In this document: one piece after another, positions 39,497-50,683 of the stretch | How the letters are laid out: each line of letters opens with the position of its first letter | How positions within the stretch are numbered: position 1 is the stretch's first letter | DNA from: a virus | Virus record (IMG/VR): IMGVR_UViG_3300015242_000024 | Coordinates: 1-64,000 of that record | Strand: one strand, 5' to 3' | DNA length: 64,000 nucleotides | Position numbers and translations under genes: made by a program | Notes under the pieces: generated by a model | What the model was told of the DNA's origin: nothing | The model's input: only the letters and a program-made list of their open reading frames with translations | Databases searched by the model: none

Positions 39497-42400
39497 ATGC
39501 AGAGTGCTTCGCTGTTTTACCAGAACGCCCTCAAGCAGGGCGAGGCTCTTTTCCCCAGCGCCCGTGTAATTGCTGAGTGGAACCACAACCGATACACAAA
39601 GGTTACGACCGTAGATAATTATCAGTACGATGAGAAGACCAACGGTTATGACCTTGACATGTATCCTATCGATACCATCATCGACCCTATCCGACCAACG
39701 GCGGGTTTGCTGAAGGCTCGTGCTGGTGAAGGTGCAGTAGTTCAGGGATACTCAGACACAGTCCGTGGATATAGAACGTATACGGCTGACCCAGATTCCA
39801 AGTACAAGTATTGGACTGGTCCAGCTCAGGCAAATGACACGCCTTACACAGGTGGTGGTTGGACTTTGCCCGAACCTATTAGGCCACATATTGTTTATGA
39901 AGCCAATGTGTTGACAAACAAGATTTATATCGCTATTGAAGATTCTTGGGCGGGTCCAGAAAAGTGGGATATTCAGATTACCACTAATGGAACTACCTGG
40001 ACTACAGTAGCTTCAGACCTGAACCTAAACAGTAAGGGTCAGCTCTTGCTCTATCTACAGGATGACAATTCCTGGACAACAACAGAAAACCGTGCGAATG
40101 GAATGCAGCTTCGTGGTCTAAAGTTGGTCGTAAAGTCTATGGACAGACACAACTCTTGGTTCAACTTGATTGAGCTTGGATGTCGTCTGGAGAAGGATTT
40201 GTCTGACAGGCTTATGGATTATGATATCAAGAATGAGCTTGGCGATACAGACTTCATCACTCCTCTTGGAACAATTAGTTCTAATACCGGTTCAATTACG
40301 CTATCTAATATTGATGGAATCTTTAATAACGATAATGCAGATTCTCCTTATAAGGGAATTATTGATGCTAATGTAAAGTTTACTGTTGATTTCGCAATTG
40401 ATGTAACTGACTGGGGTGGCTCAGGAATGGAATACATTCGTCAGGCCACAATGTATTCGGAAGCATGGTCCGGTGGTGAGGAATCAGTTTCGATTCCACT
40501 AAAGGATGCTTCAAAGTTTCTTCAGGAAGTCAAGCCTCTACCAGAATTGATGCAGGATGTCACTATTGGTATGGCTATCTGGCGCATGCTGGATTCTATC
40601 GGGTTTATTGATTATCAGTACACACGTAGTGCAGAGGTAGCTTCAAACCAGATTCAATTCTTCTGGACAGATGACCAGAAGACTGTATGGGATAACATTC
40701 AGGAGCTTTGCCGTGTAACACAGTCGGCAGCTTACTTTGATGAGCACGGTATTCTACAGATTAAGTCACGAGATTCAGCATTCGATAAGAGCAAGCCTGT
40801 TACATGGACATTTGACTATGCGCAGAATGGCTCAAAGATGCCAGACATTGTTGACCTTACTGTAGGAAGTGCTTTCGAGGCTAACAAGGTCACTGTCAAG
40901 TACCAGAAGACCAATCTTGCACAGGATGCTCAGGGACGACCAATCTCTGAAATCGTTTGGCAGCCAGACGACACTATTGTTCTTCGTAGCTCTAATTTGA
41001 CTACAGCTATTCTTAAGACTGATATGCGCTTCTGGATTGACAAGAAGGATATTGATACATGGCCTTATGAAGGTATGGTCAATATGCGTGGTGAGCTTAT
41101 CAAGTACAAGGGTAAGGGATATCGTTACTATAAGAAGGGCGGTACCTACACAGGCAACATTGACAATGACACAATCTTCAAGGTCATTTACACAAGTGAT
41201 GAGAAGTTGCAGATTGATAATGAGCTTTCTAACCCAGAGCATTCCTGGAGGAATTATTTCACCGGGTATATGCGATGTGAAGAGCGTGGCTACGATAGCA
41301 CAACTGCTCAGGACCATGACCTTGTTCAGAATGTATGGTTGACCAATGGCTCTTATTATGGAACCTCTGGAACGCAGAAGTTGTGGAATGGTGGAACCAA
41401 GTTTATGGTATCGGATGGAATTCTTCGTCTCCAGTCTACTGGAAAGAAGGCAACAAGCAAGCACTGGTACACAGCCCGTCGTGGTGCGTGGACTGGTGAG
41501 TCTCCAAAGTTCATTGGTACCAGAATGAGATTCCCTACCAGCCCAAAGGGGAAGAACATGAATGCCGGAATTTGGGTCTGGGGAAATACAGCCCAGAACC
41601 AGATGTATGGAATTGATATCACTGCGACGACTCACGTAGACCGTAAGGTTGGAAATGAGATTCGTATCCTTAAGAGGAAGAGTAACGGAACGGTAACTCA
41701 GCTTTCTAAGGGTGCAGCATTCGCTATTAATGAGAATGCTTGGTATGACATTGATGTTGTTGTGACTAGCACTGCTAGATTCACTGTCTTTGTAAACGGT
41801 CAGCTTGTTATCAATGTAATTGATAATGGAACAGACATTCCTGTGTCTGGTCGTGCTGGACTTTATGTCCGTGGTGATGGCGTTGCTGATTACGAATATT
41901 TCTACATGATGGCCGATGGTGGAATTCAAGAAACCGACCTGGATAATGAATCATATCTGGACATTATTCGCGGCGGGTATTTCTCTAACCAGTATTATCG
42001 TGACTTTGTTACCCGTACACGAGTAGCACAGAAGCGTAGAGGAAAGAAGACCATCAAGTATACACAATGGTATGACCAGAGGTACTTCGATGAATTTGGT
42101 ATGCAGGTTCATGAATACCGACCTTATGAAGTAACATTTGATAAGTCTCCGGTTCTCTACTCAAGTCTTTATGTCAGCAATGAAGACCAAGTTGTACAGG
42201 ATGAGTATGTTGGATACCCGTTTGGTGCACACTTTATCATTGCCAATGCATCCCGCTGGAACTCAGTAGTAAATGGTGAGGACACCCTCACTTATGGTTC
42301 GGACAACCCAGTAGACCAGAAGATTATGATTACTGGTAGAACAATTCAGCAGGCTGAGGCTACGGATTACGTGGTCACTGATGAACAGGCTGTCCGAGCA

Positions 42401-42685
42401 AGAGGAGAGATTGCACTTGAATTCAATTCTCAGTGGATTCAGTCAGAAGCAGCAGCAAAGTCTCTTGGAGACTGGATTGTAGCAAACTGGGCTGAGCCAG
42501 CAGACGAAATTGAAGTAGAGGTATTTGGTAATGCTCTCATTCAGATTGGTGATATTGTAGCCATTAACTATCCACCTAAGGATATGGTTGCCTCTACCCA
42601 TAAGTATTTTGTCACATCAGTTTCAAACACTTGGGATAATGGATTGTCAACGACCCTGAATCTCAGGAGAGCTAGACTCGTATAA
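39497..42685 (+). CDS. Large tail tip/baseplate protein
   Basis: A 1,062-residue protein. The N-terminal third is beta-rich, followed by a Tal-like region (about 270-520) and a LamG-type domain (about 610-790) that may bind sugars. The C-terminal part (EVEVFGNALIQIGDIVAI) matches tail-hub beta folds. It likely forms the tail tip. Confidence 0.78.
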   Translation: MQSASLFYQNALKQGEALFPSARVIAEWNHNRYTKVTTVDNYQYDEKTNGYDLDMYPIDTIIDPIRPTAGLLKARAGEGAVVQGYSDTVRGYRTYTADPDSKYKYWTGPAQANDTPYTGGGWTLPEPIRPHIVYEANVLTNKIYIAIEDSWAGPEKWDIQITTNGTTWTTVASDLNLNSKGQLLLYLQDDNSWTTTENRANGMQLRGLKLVVKSMDRHNSWFNLIELGCRLEKDLSDRLMDYDIKNELGDTDFITPLGTISSNTGSITLSNIDGIFNNDNADSPYKGIIDANVKFTVDFAIDVTDWGGSGMEYIRQATMYSEAWSGGEESVSIPLKDASKFLQEVKPLPELMQDVTIGMAIWRMLDSIGFIDYQYTRSAEVASNQIQFFWTDDQKTVWDNIQELCRVTQSAAYFDEHGILQIKSRDSAFDKSKPVTWTFDYAQNGSKMPDIVDLTVGSAFEANKVTVKYQKTNLAQDAQGRPISEIVWQPDDTIVLRSSNLTTAILKTDMRFWIDKKDIDTWPYEGMVNMRGELIKYKGKGYRYYKKGGTYTGNIDNDTIFKVIYTSDEKLQIDNELSNPEHSWRNYFTGYMRCEERGYDSTTAQDHDLVQNVWLTNGSYYGTSGTQKLWNGGTKFMVSDGILRLQSTGKKATSKHWYTARRGAWTGESPKFIGTRMRFPTSPKGKNMNAGIWVWGNTAQNQMYGIDITATTHVDRKVGNEIRILKRKSNGTVTQLSKGAAFAINENAWYDIDVVVTSTARFTVFVNGQLVINVIDNGTDIPVSGRAGLYVRGDGVADYEYFYMMADGGIQETDLDNESYLDIIRGGYFSNQYYRDFVTRTRVAQKRRGKKTIKYTQWYDQRYFDEFGMQVHEYRPYEVTFDKSPVLYSSLYVSNEDQVVQDEYVGYPFGAHFIIANASRWNSVVNGEDTLTYGSDNPVDQKIMITGRTIQQAEATDYVVTDEQAVRARGEIALEFNSQWIQSEAAAKSLGDWIVANWAEPADEIEVEVFGNALIQIGDIVAINYPPKDMVASTHKYFVTSVSNTWDNGLSTTLNLRRARLV

Positions 42686-42686
42686 T

Positions 42687-42715
42687 TTGACTTTCGCTTG
42701 ACCGAAAGATATAAT
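42687..42715 (+). promoter_or_regulatory. Promoter with hairpin in spacer
   Basis: TTGACT, 17 bp, TATAAT. CTTTCG/CGAAAG (42691-42708) folds within it. The ATG lies 7 nt after the -10. Confidence 0.75.
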
Positions 42716-42722
42716 TAACGAT

Positions 42723-43118
42723 ATGGACCAAATCAAAACCACTAACGTTATTCAGGCACCTGAAGTTGTGCTTAATCCGGCCTTTTTCCTTCCGCCGGAT
42801 GTTGTTGACGTGCGTGTGGGGGATACGTCAGACCCTACAGAAGAGGATGGCGTAACCTATGATGATGTTGTCGATGCCGACGATGTTCTGGTAAATGATG
42901 ATGGTACATCAACGGATGACGGAAGTACAGGAACTCCGAGCGTCCCAGAAGACGATGATGGGGAGGGAGCAGAAATGCTCCCTACTCCACAATGGATGAA
43001 CATCATTGACCAGCAGGTACGAATTGCCCCTGACGGTAAGGCTGTCGTTGATGTTGTAATTGAGCTTGAAGATACTCCAGGCGCAACAGAATACGACGTG
43101 AGGATTACTAAGACATGA
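42723..43118 (+). CDS. Small acidic minor tail protein
   Basis: A 131-residue protein with a strongly acidic Asp/Glu/Thr-rich middle (about 30-85), probably flexible. Leaderless ATG. Its last codons overlap the next start. Confidence 0.65.
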   Translation: MDQIKTTNVIQAPEVVLNPAFFLPPDVVDVRVGDTSDPTEEDGVTYDDVVDADDVLVNDDGTSTDDGSTGTPSVPEDDDGEGAEMLPTPQWMNIIDQQVRIAPDGKAVVDVVIELEDTPGATEYDVRITKT

Positions 43119-44011
43119 GAGGCATTTACCGTTTTTACCAGGATGGCAAGCTAATTAGCGAGCAAAAGAATCTTCTTACCACTGAGGGTAAGAGGCTTAT
43201 TTTGCGTTATCTCGCTGGGCAATCCCCATCATTGGGAGCAGCCATCGGTCTTGGCGTTTCCTCTGTAGCAGCAACAGTTAACGATGTCTCGCTTGGTTTT
43301 GAAATCAAGCGGGTTTCCGTTGACCTTAAGAACGCAGACTACACAAACAACGTTGTTCTTTTCAAGGGAACTATCGAGCAGGATGTTGTATTCAGCATTT
43401 ATGAGGCGGGTTTGTGGAGTTCAGCAGCTAATAATCTCAGTGGTGAATTCGATTCACGCACATTGACTACCTTTGATACAGACCTTGAGGACTGGACAAA
43501 TGTAACTGTAGACACTACAGCAAATAGAACCAGTGAAGACGCTGTAAAGGTTAGCGCTGCAATCAGCTCAACAACTCAGACTCGTCTAGATACTGATATG
43601 GATTTGTCAGGCTACTCAGCCAATGACACATTCTATCTTGCGTTCAGTAAGCCAAACAATAACATCTCAACAATCAAGATGATTTTTGAAGACACCATTT
43701 CGAGTGGGTCTCTTTCCTTGACAAAGACAGTCTCAGCACTTCCAACAGGATATAATATCCTAGCCTTTAGAAAGGGAGACTTCACTTCAACAGGAACAGT
43801 TAATTGGGATAATATTAATCGATTTGGATTCGATGTAACTGCTGGAGGAACGGCGGGTTACGTAATCCTTGATGGACTAAGAGTAGAAGACCTAGATACA
43901 CCTAACCAGGATTTTGTATTGGTATCACACACAATTCTTGGCTCACCATTGGTAAAGACAAACACAGCTCCAATGGATGTCGAATATGCATTGGACTTTA
44001 ACGTATCATGA
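43115..44011 (+). CDS. Minor tail protein
   Basis: A 298-residue protein. The N-terminal 100 residues (GIYRFYQDGKLISEQKNLLTTEGK) match tail-fibre-base domains; the rest (about 105-260) looks like a jelly-roll carbohydrate-binding module. Overlaps both neighbours by 4 nt. Confidence 0.7.
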   Translation: MRGIYRFYQDGKLISEQKNLLTTEGKRLILRYLAGQSPSLGAAIGLGVSSVAATVNDVSLGFEIKRVSVDLKNADYTNNVVLFKGTIEQDVVFSIYEAGLWSSAANNLSGEFDSRTLTTFDTDLEDWTNVTVDTTANRTSEDAVKVSAAISSTTQTRLDTDMDLSGYSANDTFYLAFSKPNNNISTIKMIFEDTISSGSLSLTKTVSALPTGYNILAFRKGDFTSTGTVNWDNINRFGFDVTAGGTAGYVILDGLRVEDLDTPNQDFVLVSHTILGSPLVKTNTAPMDVEYALDFNVS

Positions 44012-47000
44012 CCCGAATCCTTCTAAGAGACCTTGAACCAGGAAGACTCTACCACCTACAGGCAAGAGCTACCAATGGAGAGCAGACTTCTCAGTGGTCC
44101 CAGCTTTGGGACCTTCAGACAACTAGCGACATTATGCCACCAGCCGCACCAACCGGTCTAACATGGACTGTTGAAGGTACGGCTTTTAAGGCTGTCTGGA
44201 CTGGCCCAACAACAAATAACGATGGCACCCCTCTAAAGGATTTCAAGGATTTCCAGGTCAAGGTTTACTCACCTGCGAACACTGGAATCGTTGCCACCTA
44301 CTACACGACTTCAGCCCGTTTCGATTTCCCATTTGAGCTTAACGTAAATGCTCTGGGAACTCCTCGTGCACAAGTAACTATTGAGGTTAAGGCAAGAGAC
44401 AATACAGGAAATCTTTCAACATCTGCAACACTTACAGTAGCGAATCCAGCGCCTGCAAATGTCGCCGGGTTTACAGCAACAGGTGTCACAGATGCTATTG
44501 CCTTGAAGTGGGACCAGAACGCTGACACAGACCTTAAGTATTACCAGGTCTATCAGGGAACTGTGTCTGGCTCAGAGAATACCCTAGTCTATACAGGACT
44601 AGGAAATTCTTATGTATTCAATACATTGTCTACGAATCCACAGTATTTCAAGATTCTCGCAGTAGATGTATTCAATACCCCTTCTGCATCGGCATCCACA
44701 GCAAATGCTACAGCAAGAAGTTCTCTTGGCGTAGATACAACCGCCCCAGCCGCACCAACCGGTGTCACGGTTACTTCGGCTGTTGATACTTCTGATGCTT
44801 CTGGTGGACGAGCTTACATTGATGTCTCATGGACTGGTGTAGCTGATACTGACCTTCAGTATTACAGCGTTCGATACAGCACAGCAACAGCTTGGGAATA
44901 CATCAATGTTCCTGAAGGCGTTACGACTGCGCGAATTAATGGTCTCCGCCCAAATACAGCATATAACGTTGCGGTTTCTGCGGTAGACTTCCAGGGTAAT
45001 TCAAGTGCATACACGAACGCCGGAACTTATCCAATTACTACAGCCAAGGATACTACGGCTCCTGCTGCTCCCACTGGAGTAACGGTTGGTCCTGGTGTCA
45101 CGACAATGACTGTCTACTGGACCGAGAACACCGAAAATGACGTAAAGAATGGTGTCGGTACGTATGAGGTTCAGATTGACACAGCTAACACATTCAATAC
45201 CGGAAACCTGCTGACAAAGCAGACTGGTGGAACTATTGTTGCATTCTCCAATCTTACCTCTAATACGACTTACTACACGCGCGTGCGCGCTGTAGACGCA
45301 ACAGGAAATGTCGGCTCTTATTCTTCCATTGTTTCTGGTGTTCCTCGCTATATTGCTAATGGTGATATTCAGGCAGGAACTATCAATGGTGACCGCATTA
45401 CCGCAGCTACAATTAATGGTGACCGAGTAATCGCTAACAGCCTTGATGCAAATACCATCAAGGCTAATTCGACGTTCTCACAGAACCTCACAGTTGGTTC
45501 TACCTTCACCATGAACGCTAGCGGTATTATGCAGAGCAGCAATTATTCGGCTGGTGTCGCAGGATGGCGTCTTTCTAATACAACCCTTGAGATTAACCAA
45601 GGTACTATCAAGGCAGCAGCTCTACAGCTTCAGAACGGGCATAACATGCTCCATCCTGCCTTTGCCGACTTTGAGTTTGTTCCATCATGGTACACATCAA
45701 ACCTAATCGTATTCAACGATGGTGGTGTGTCTACATGGGCTATCTCAGATGCAGTAGATGTTATTGGAAAGTACAATGGACAGTGCATCAAGACTTCATG
45801 GACTGGTGTTGGAACATTCTCAAGAACTTACCTTGGCCCTTCATTCACTGGATATAATGTCCAGCTTGAGGCAAATACAGATTACATCTTCTCTGGTTGG
45901 GTCTATGTAAAGACTGGCGCTGGTGCAAAGACAGCAGCTCTTGGAATCAAGCTTGCCGATGCCTCATTCCCTGGTCCAGTAGGAAATACTTCAATTCCTG
46001 CTACATCGACCTGGACTAGAATTTGGGGAACGTTCAATTCTGGAACTCAGACAAGTGCAGTTCTTTATCTTTCACAGTATACCTCAGGAGATATGTACTG
46101 GGATGGTCTACAGCTTGAAAAGAAGATTACTGCGGACACCGTACCTTCTCAGTGGAAGCCACCCGGTTCTACCTCAATTGATGGTGGCATCATCCGCACG
46201 GGTCAGATTCAGTCTACCGCCTCAGCTAATGGCTTGGGTGGTCAGCCAGCATGGTCTATTAACATGGCGGGTAACGCACAATTTGGTGATGCGCTTGTGC
46301 GTGGGCGTCTCGTTGTTGGTGACCCAAGCAACCCATCAGCAGATGGTGTAAACAGTCGAATCCACTCAGCGAATTATTCGGCGGGTACGGCTGGATGGAC
46401 AATTCGTAATGATGGATATGCAGAATTCCGTCAGCTAGCAGTTAACTCCATTAAGGTTACTGCATTTGACTCTCCATTCCAGCAGTCAGCGAATGCCAAG
46501 ATGTTCGACTACATGCAGGACTCCACACTTTGGTTGACATACGGTTCTGTTCTTCAGAAGACCGACCCTGGTGCTTACTCTGCTGAATCACTATTCGAAT
46601 TCACTGGACCAGGACTTGTATTCCGTAACGGTACTGGTGTTAAGCAGGTAGCTTACGACCCAACGATTCTTTACAGGATTTCAGCTCGTGTCCGTGCATA
46701 CGACGTTGCTACGATTAACACAAACGCCGGGTTTGAAACAAATACCACGGGTTGGTTCGCTTATGGTTCAAACTCTATTACAAGAGATACTACAAAGCAT
46801 TATGCTGGTGTAGCCTCTGTTAGATGGGACCAGGTAGGTACCTCTGTTGGTGTCTATGGAATGGGAACCGTTGTGAACGTCAAGGAAGGGTACACGTATA
46901 CCTTTGGTGCTCGTGTACTTCCTAACAGCACAGTAATCCGTGACAACCTTAAGATGAATATCGTTTGGAAGAACTCTGGTGGAACGACTATTTCCACTAC

Positions 47001-50000
47001 ATTCAACGATATGGCCCCTCCTGTAGATGGTAGTGGTGTAGCAATTCCTATCGACGGAATTACTTGGATTCCATTCTCTTCACAGGGAACTGCACCCATT
47101 GGTGCGGTAACAGCATCCTTCGAAATTCAGGCGGGTATCACTGGAACTCAGACTACTGGAATTCAGGGATGGTTCGATGAAGTAACAATCACAACCCCAC
47201 CTAGAATTAAGATGGGTCTGTTTGGTATGGACAATGCTAATTACATTATCGACTATGATTATGTCGATGTTGCTACTACGCCCACCAAGCGTCACATCAT
47301 GCCTACTGACTATAGCCTTCTTTCAACGTATACAGCCTCTCAGTATATGATGGGTGCGAATAATCTTGAAATGCCTACAGCTTCTCCGGGTTCTTCTGGA
47401 ACTACTGCTGACTGGATTACCATTACTGGTTACATCAAGGGTCGTGGTGGTAATGGAGCAACAGGTAAGTTCGGTACCGCTGGACAGTACCTTGACCCAT
47501 ACACTCCAGCTTCCTTTAACCAGGAAGTTCGATACATGGTCCCTTACGTTGAGTTCGATGTTGCTACTGGTTCTATCGCTCAGCTTGACCAGTTCTCTAT
47601 TGAGGCTTATGACTCTGGTGCCCCTGCAAAGGTGGACACTACTGGTAATTCACAGAGTGTAAAGTCTGTGTCTATTGAGAATATTCAGGATGGTACAGAG
47701 TTTGACCATGCAGTGAGATTCTGGACTGGAGAGGTTGACGAAAAGAAGCCGGGTATGATTGGACATATCACTGATGGTGATAGCAATGATGCCGGACACC
47801 TTCGAATCATTCCACCACTACTCAACTCTTTGAGTGACTACAATGCTGGACCATACATTGGTATCTGGGACCAGAATCCAAACTACCTATACGATGCTTC
47901 ATTCCAGTCTGGAATTAGTGGTTGGACAGGAATGGCGAATACAACCCTATCCTGGAATCAGACAACTGGACGAGAAGATGACACATCACTTCAGATTCAG
48001 GCTGTTGGAACAATTTCCAGCCCATCTACCACAGAGCTTCTAGGTAAGTATCAGGTCTCAGTTCTTGGTAATCAGGAATTGGTTGGACAGATGATTACTG
48101 TTTCTGGTTATGCAATGATGGGAACTGCTACTGGTCGAGATGTTCGATTGGTTGTTAAGTTCCTTGATGAAGCAGGTGCAATGATTAGTGGATACTTCGT
48201 ATCAAAGTCTATTACCAATACTGGTTGGACTTACTATGCATTCGTAACTCCAGTCGTTACACCAGATACATGCTATACAATTGAATTCTCATTCTCTTGG
48301 TTCAATGGTGCCACTGGTGACATTGTCCTTATTGAAGATGTCCAGCTTGAGGCTAATAACCAGAAGACAGATTTCCGTTCTGGTTCTGCAAGCAGGATTG
48401 AATTGAATGCTGAAACAATTCGTGCACGTGGTGCTGTAATTTCGGCGGATTCTGACTTTATTCTTCCATCTGGTCTTGTGGGAGCTAGCGGAAAGCCAGA
48501 CGCTCCATACTACAAGGGATTCGTTGCTCAGTCTCAGGCGGGTACAGCAGCTTGGAGAATGATTGACTACACTGACTCTAGTGGTCAGCGTGCTTCTGCA
48601 TGGATGACATTCTGGGGTCCTGATGCTGATGAGCAACAGTCTATTCGACTTTACGGTTTGAACGATGCTTCATTCCCTGGCCAGACTGCTATCACTGGTC
48701 CAGACGGAGCATTCGCTATTGCTACAAAGCCTAATCCGGACTCATCAGTCACTACAATGGATACCCGCATTTATGGAAATCTTATTACTGATGGAGATAT
48801 GGTTTGGACAAGGCCAACGCTTACCAACATCACTGAGTTTGACACCAACCGTGCCATTGCTTATGCAAAGAATCACGGAAGGGTTTATCTAAGAGGCGCT
48901 GGTTCAGCACTTGGTGCAGTCGGTAGCACACTGTTCACGCTTCCGGCGGGTTATCGCCCACCATCATTCTACTACGTAACTGGTACCTGTTGGAATGGTA
49001 CTACAACCTCTGGTGTTATGACGCTTCAGATTCAGCCAACTGGTCCAGTTATCATTTATGCTGGTCCTGTAATGAATAACATTTCCTTTGATATGATTTC
49101 ATTCCCAATCAATGCTGTAACAACTGCATCTACTCCGGGAACTGATACTACTGCTCCTGGAACACCTTCCAGTTTCGCAATTTCTGCGGTATCTTCTGGT
49201 ACCTCAACAGGTTCATACAAGCTTTCTTGGACGAACCCAAGCGCATCTGATACGAAGGGTGTCAAGATTATCTGGAGGTCTGACCGTTACCCAACAGTTA
49301 CCATTGCATCTTCTGGCGTCAAGACCTTGACAACTGATGGTACAGTGCTTAACGTAACTGGTACTGCTTCACAGGCAAAGACCTACACGCACTCTGGTCT
49401 TCCAGTCAACAAGACAATTTACTATCGCGTGGTTTCTTACGATGCGACAGGCAACCACTCAACATATGTAAGCGCGTCACGCTATTTGCTAGCTAGCCCA
49501 GTGAGCATTTCTCCATCTAGCTCTGGCTCATACCGTCTAGGCTACGGCGGTATGTGGAGAAACGATGGTGACGAGGTCTATCAGGGTGACTGGACAGGAA
49601 ATGACAACCATAGAGGATTGTATTTCTATGGGGCTAATATCTATTCAAAGCTATCAACAGGTGGCGTTGTTAGAACTCCAACAAAGGTGACTATCTATCT
49701 GAAGAGACTTTCAACTTCTCACGGTAATAACGCCGGGGTTGGAATCAATCTTCGTGGACACCTTTACCAGAGCAAGCCATCCGGTGACCCTGTAGGTGGA
49801 ATGACCAATGAAGGTTCAGACGGTGATGATATCGTATTCTTGAGTCGTGGTGAGGCAGCGACCGTAACGGTTCCATCATCATGGTACAATAACATCGTAG
49901 ACGCTACCTCAGCAAACCGTATTGAAGGATTCGGTGTCTATGGTAGCACAACCTCAGATTATGCAGTTCTGTACGGCAAGAGCAGCAGCTCTTCTTACGG

Positions 50001-50028
50001 AAAGCTAACAATCTATCACAAGGGTTGA
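44008..50028 (+). CDS. Giant tail fibre/spike with FN3 and CBM domains
   Basis: A 2,006-residue protein, the likely receptor-binding fibre. FN3-type repeats lie at about 45-145, 150-235, 247-345 and 350-445 with DTTAPAAPTGVTV linkers. A beta/coil shaft (about 455-510) is followed by jelly-roll, CBM-like modules (about 550-720 and 900-1070), a long beta-rich body, another FN3 (about 1715-1830) and a unique C-terminal domain (1840-2006). ATG 44008 overlaps the upstream stop. Confidence 0.82.
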   Translation: MTRILLRDLEPGRLYHLQARATNGEQTSQWSQLWDLQTTSDIMPPAAPTGLTWTVEGTAFKAVWTGPTTNNDGTPLKDFKDFQVKVYSPANTGIVATYYTTSARFDFPFELNVNALGTPRAQVTIEVKARDNTGNLSTSATLTVANPAPANVAGFTATGVTDAIALKWDQNADTDLKYYQVYQGTVSGSENTLVYTGLGNSYVFNTLSTNPQYFKILAVDVFNTPSASASTANATARSSLGVDTTAPAAPTGVTVTSAVDTSDASGGRAYIDVSWTGVADTDLQYYSVRYSTATAWEYINVPEGVTTARINGLRPNTAYNVAVSAVDFQGNSSAYTNAGTYPITTAKDTTAPAAPTGVTVGPGVTTMTVYWTENTENDVKNGVGTYEVQIDTANTFNTGNLLTKQTGGTIVAFSNLTSNTTYYTRVRAVDATGNVGSYSSIVSGVPRYIANGDIQAGTINGDRITAATINGDRVIANSLDANTIKANSTFSQNLTVGSTFTMNASGIMQSSNYSAGVAGWRLSNTTLEINQGTIKAAALQLQNGHNMLHPAFADFEFVPSWYTSNLIVFNDGGVSTWAISDAVDVIGKYNGQCIKTSWTGVGTFSRTYLGPSFTGYNVQLEANTDYIFSGWVYVKTGAGAKTAALGIKLADASFPGPVGNTSIPATSTWTRIWGTFNSGTQTSAVLYLSQYTSGDMYWDGLQLEKKITADTVPSQWKPPGSTSIDGGIIRTGQIQSTASANGLGGQPAWSINMAGNAQFGDALVRGRLVVGDPSNPSADGVNSRIHSANYSAGTAGWTIRNDGYAEFRQLAVNSIKVTAFDSPFQQSANAKMFDYMQDSTLWLTYGSVLQKTDPGAYSAESLFEFTGPGLVFRNGTGVKQVAYDPTILYRISARVRAYDVATINTNAGFETNTTGWFAYGSNSITRDTTKHYAGVASVRWDQVGTSVGVYGMGTVVNVKEGYTYTFGARVLPNSTVIRDNLKMNIVWKNSGGTTISTTFNDMAPPVDGSGVAIPIDGITWIPFSSQGTAPIGAVTASFEIQAGITGTQTTGIQGWFDEVTITTPPRIKMGLFGMDNANYIIDYDYVDVATTPTKRHIMPTDYSLLSTYTASQYMMGANNLEMPTASPGSSGTTADWITITGYIKGRGGNGATGKFGTAGQYLDPYTPASFNQEVRYMVPYVEFDVATGSIAQLDQFSIEAYDSGAPAKVDTTGNSQSVKSVSIENIQDGTEFDHAVRFWTGEVDEKKPGMIGHITDGDSNDAGHLRIIPPLLNSLSDYNAGPYIGIWDQNPNYLYDASFQSGISGWTGMANTTLSWNQTTGREDDTSLQIQAVGTISSPSTTELLGKYQVSVLGNQELVGQMITVSGYAMMGTATGRDVRLVVKFLDEAGAMISGYFVSKSITNTGWTYYAFVTPVVTPDTCYTIEFSFSWFNGATGDIVLIEDVQLEANNQKTDFRSGSASRIELNAETIRARGAVISADSDFILPSGLVGASGKPDAPYYKGFVAQSQAGTAAWRMIDYTDSSGQRASAWMTFWGPDADEQQSIRLYGLNDASFPGQTAITGPDGAFAIATKPNPDSSVTTMDTRIYGNLITDGDMVWTRPTLTNITEFDTNRAIAYAKNHGRVYLRGAGSALGAVGSTLFTLPAGYRPPSFYYVTGTCWNGTTTSGVMTLQIQPTGPVIIYAGPVMNNISFDMISFPINAVTTASTPGTDTTAPGTPSSFAISAVSSGTSTGSYKLSWTNPSASDTKGVKIIWRSDRYPTVTIASSGVKTLTTDGTVLNVTGTASQAKTYTHSGLPVNKTIYYRVVSYDATGNHSTYVSASRYLLASPVSISPSSSGSYRLGYGGMWRNDGDEVYQGDWTGNDNHRGLYFYGANIYSKLSTGGVVRTPTKVTIYLKRLSTSHGNNAGVGINLRGHLYQSKPSGDPVGGMTNEGSDGDDIVFLSRGEAATVTVPSSWYNNIVDATSANRIEGFGVYGSTTSDYAVLYGKSSSSSYGKLTIYHKG

Positions 50029-50055
50029 CAGACCCCAGTGGTCTGTGGTTATAAT
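50025..50055 (+). promoter_or_regulatory. Promoter with hairpin in spacer
   Basis: TTGACA (50025-50030), 19-bp spacer, TATAAT (50050-50055). CAGACC/GGTCTG fold inside the spacer. The -35 overlaps the end of the fibre gene. Confidence 0.7.
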
Positions 50056-50085
50056 ATTAAAGAGAGAAAGAAGTTAAAAGAATTT

Positions 50086-50304
50086 ATGAATAACACTAAG
50101 AAGTTGGAACTAACTATTACTGCTCTTAAGCAGAGTCTTGCAGCAAAGGTAGCGGACTATGAAGAGCAGCTAGCCAGCATTCGAGCAGAGGCATCCTTGC
50201 TCCTAGAGGAGCAGGCAGAGAAGATTACTGAGCTACAGACTCAGATTGAATCTGCTAAGGAGGTTCCAGCGGAAGATGTGGCCGTTTCGTCGCAAGACGC
50301 CTGA
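50086..50304 (+). CDS. Small coiled-coil protein
   Basis: A 72-residue protein, one continuous amphipathic helix rich in Glu, Leu and Ala. ATG 50086 is chosen because upstream starts lie in the promoter. Possibly a fibre chaperone, by position only. Confidence 0.7.
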   Translation: MNNTKKLELTITALKQSLAAKVADYEEQLASIRAEASLLLEEQAEKITELQTQIESAKEVPAEDVAVSSQDA

Positions 50305-50683
50305 ACTGCCACCCATTCCAACTACTCGAACTGATTACCCGTATGGCCTCTTTGTCATTACTGAGGCCGGGTTTTTCATGATTCGTGAGAATGGGAGGTA
50401 TCGCGTCAAGACTCAAAGAGCAATGGTGAGCTGGAGTGCACCAATTGTCCAGAGCACAGAAGCAGCAATTAAGCACTTGAAGATTGTAGGAACCATGGGT
50501 TTTCGCGATGGTGCCCTCATTCAGAATATCTCTGATTCAAAGACTTACCTGATTTCAAAGAATAGGAAGCGTCATATCCAATCTCCAGATGTTTATGATA
50601 AGTACGGTTTGAATCGGGATTTGATTATTGTTGTTTCCCAAGAGGAAGCAAATCTACACATGGATGGGGAGGTGCTAATTTAA
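50276..50683 (+). CDS. Unknown tail-region protein
   Basis: A 135-residue protein with a basic Pro-rich N-terminus, then repeated short beta blocks (KTYLISKNRKRHI), like wall- or surface-binding repeats. It overlaps the upstream gene by 29 nt. Confidence 0.65.
   Translation: MWPFRRKTPELPPIPTTRTDYPYGLFVITEAGFFMIRENGRYRVKTQRAMVSWSAPIVQSTEAAIKHLKIVGTMGFRDGALIQNISDSKTYLISKNRKRHIQSPDVYDKYGLNRDLIIVVSQEEANLHMDGEVLI

Noticed and set aside
40832-41929. Long minus-strand open frame (365 codons) inside the tail tip gene
   Set aside because: It mirrors a well-supported plus-strand gene, has no ribosome-binding site, and its composition is that of an antisense shadow.
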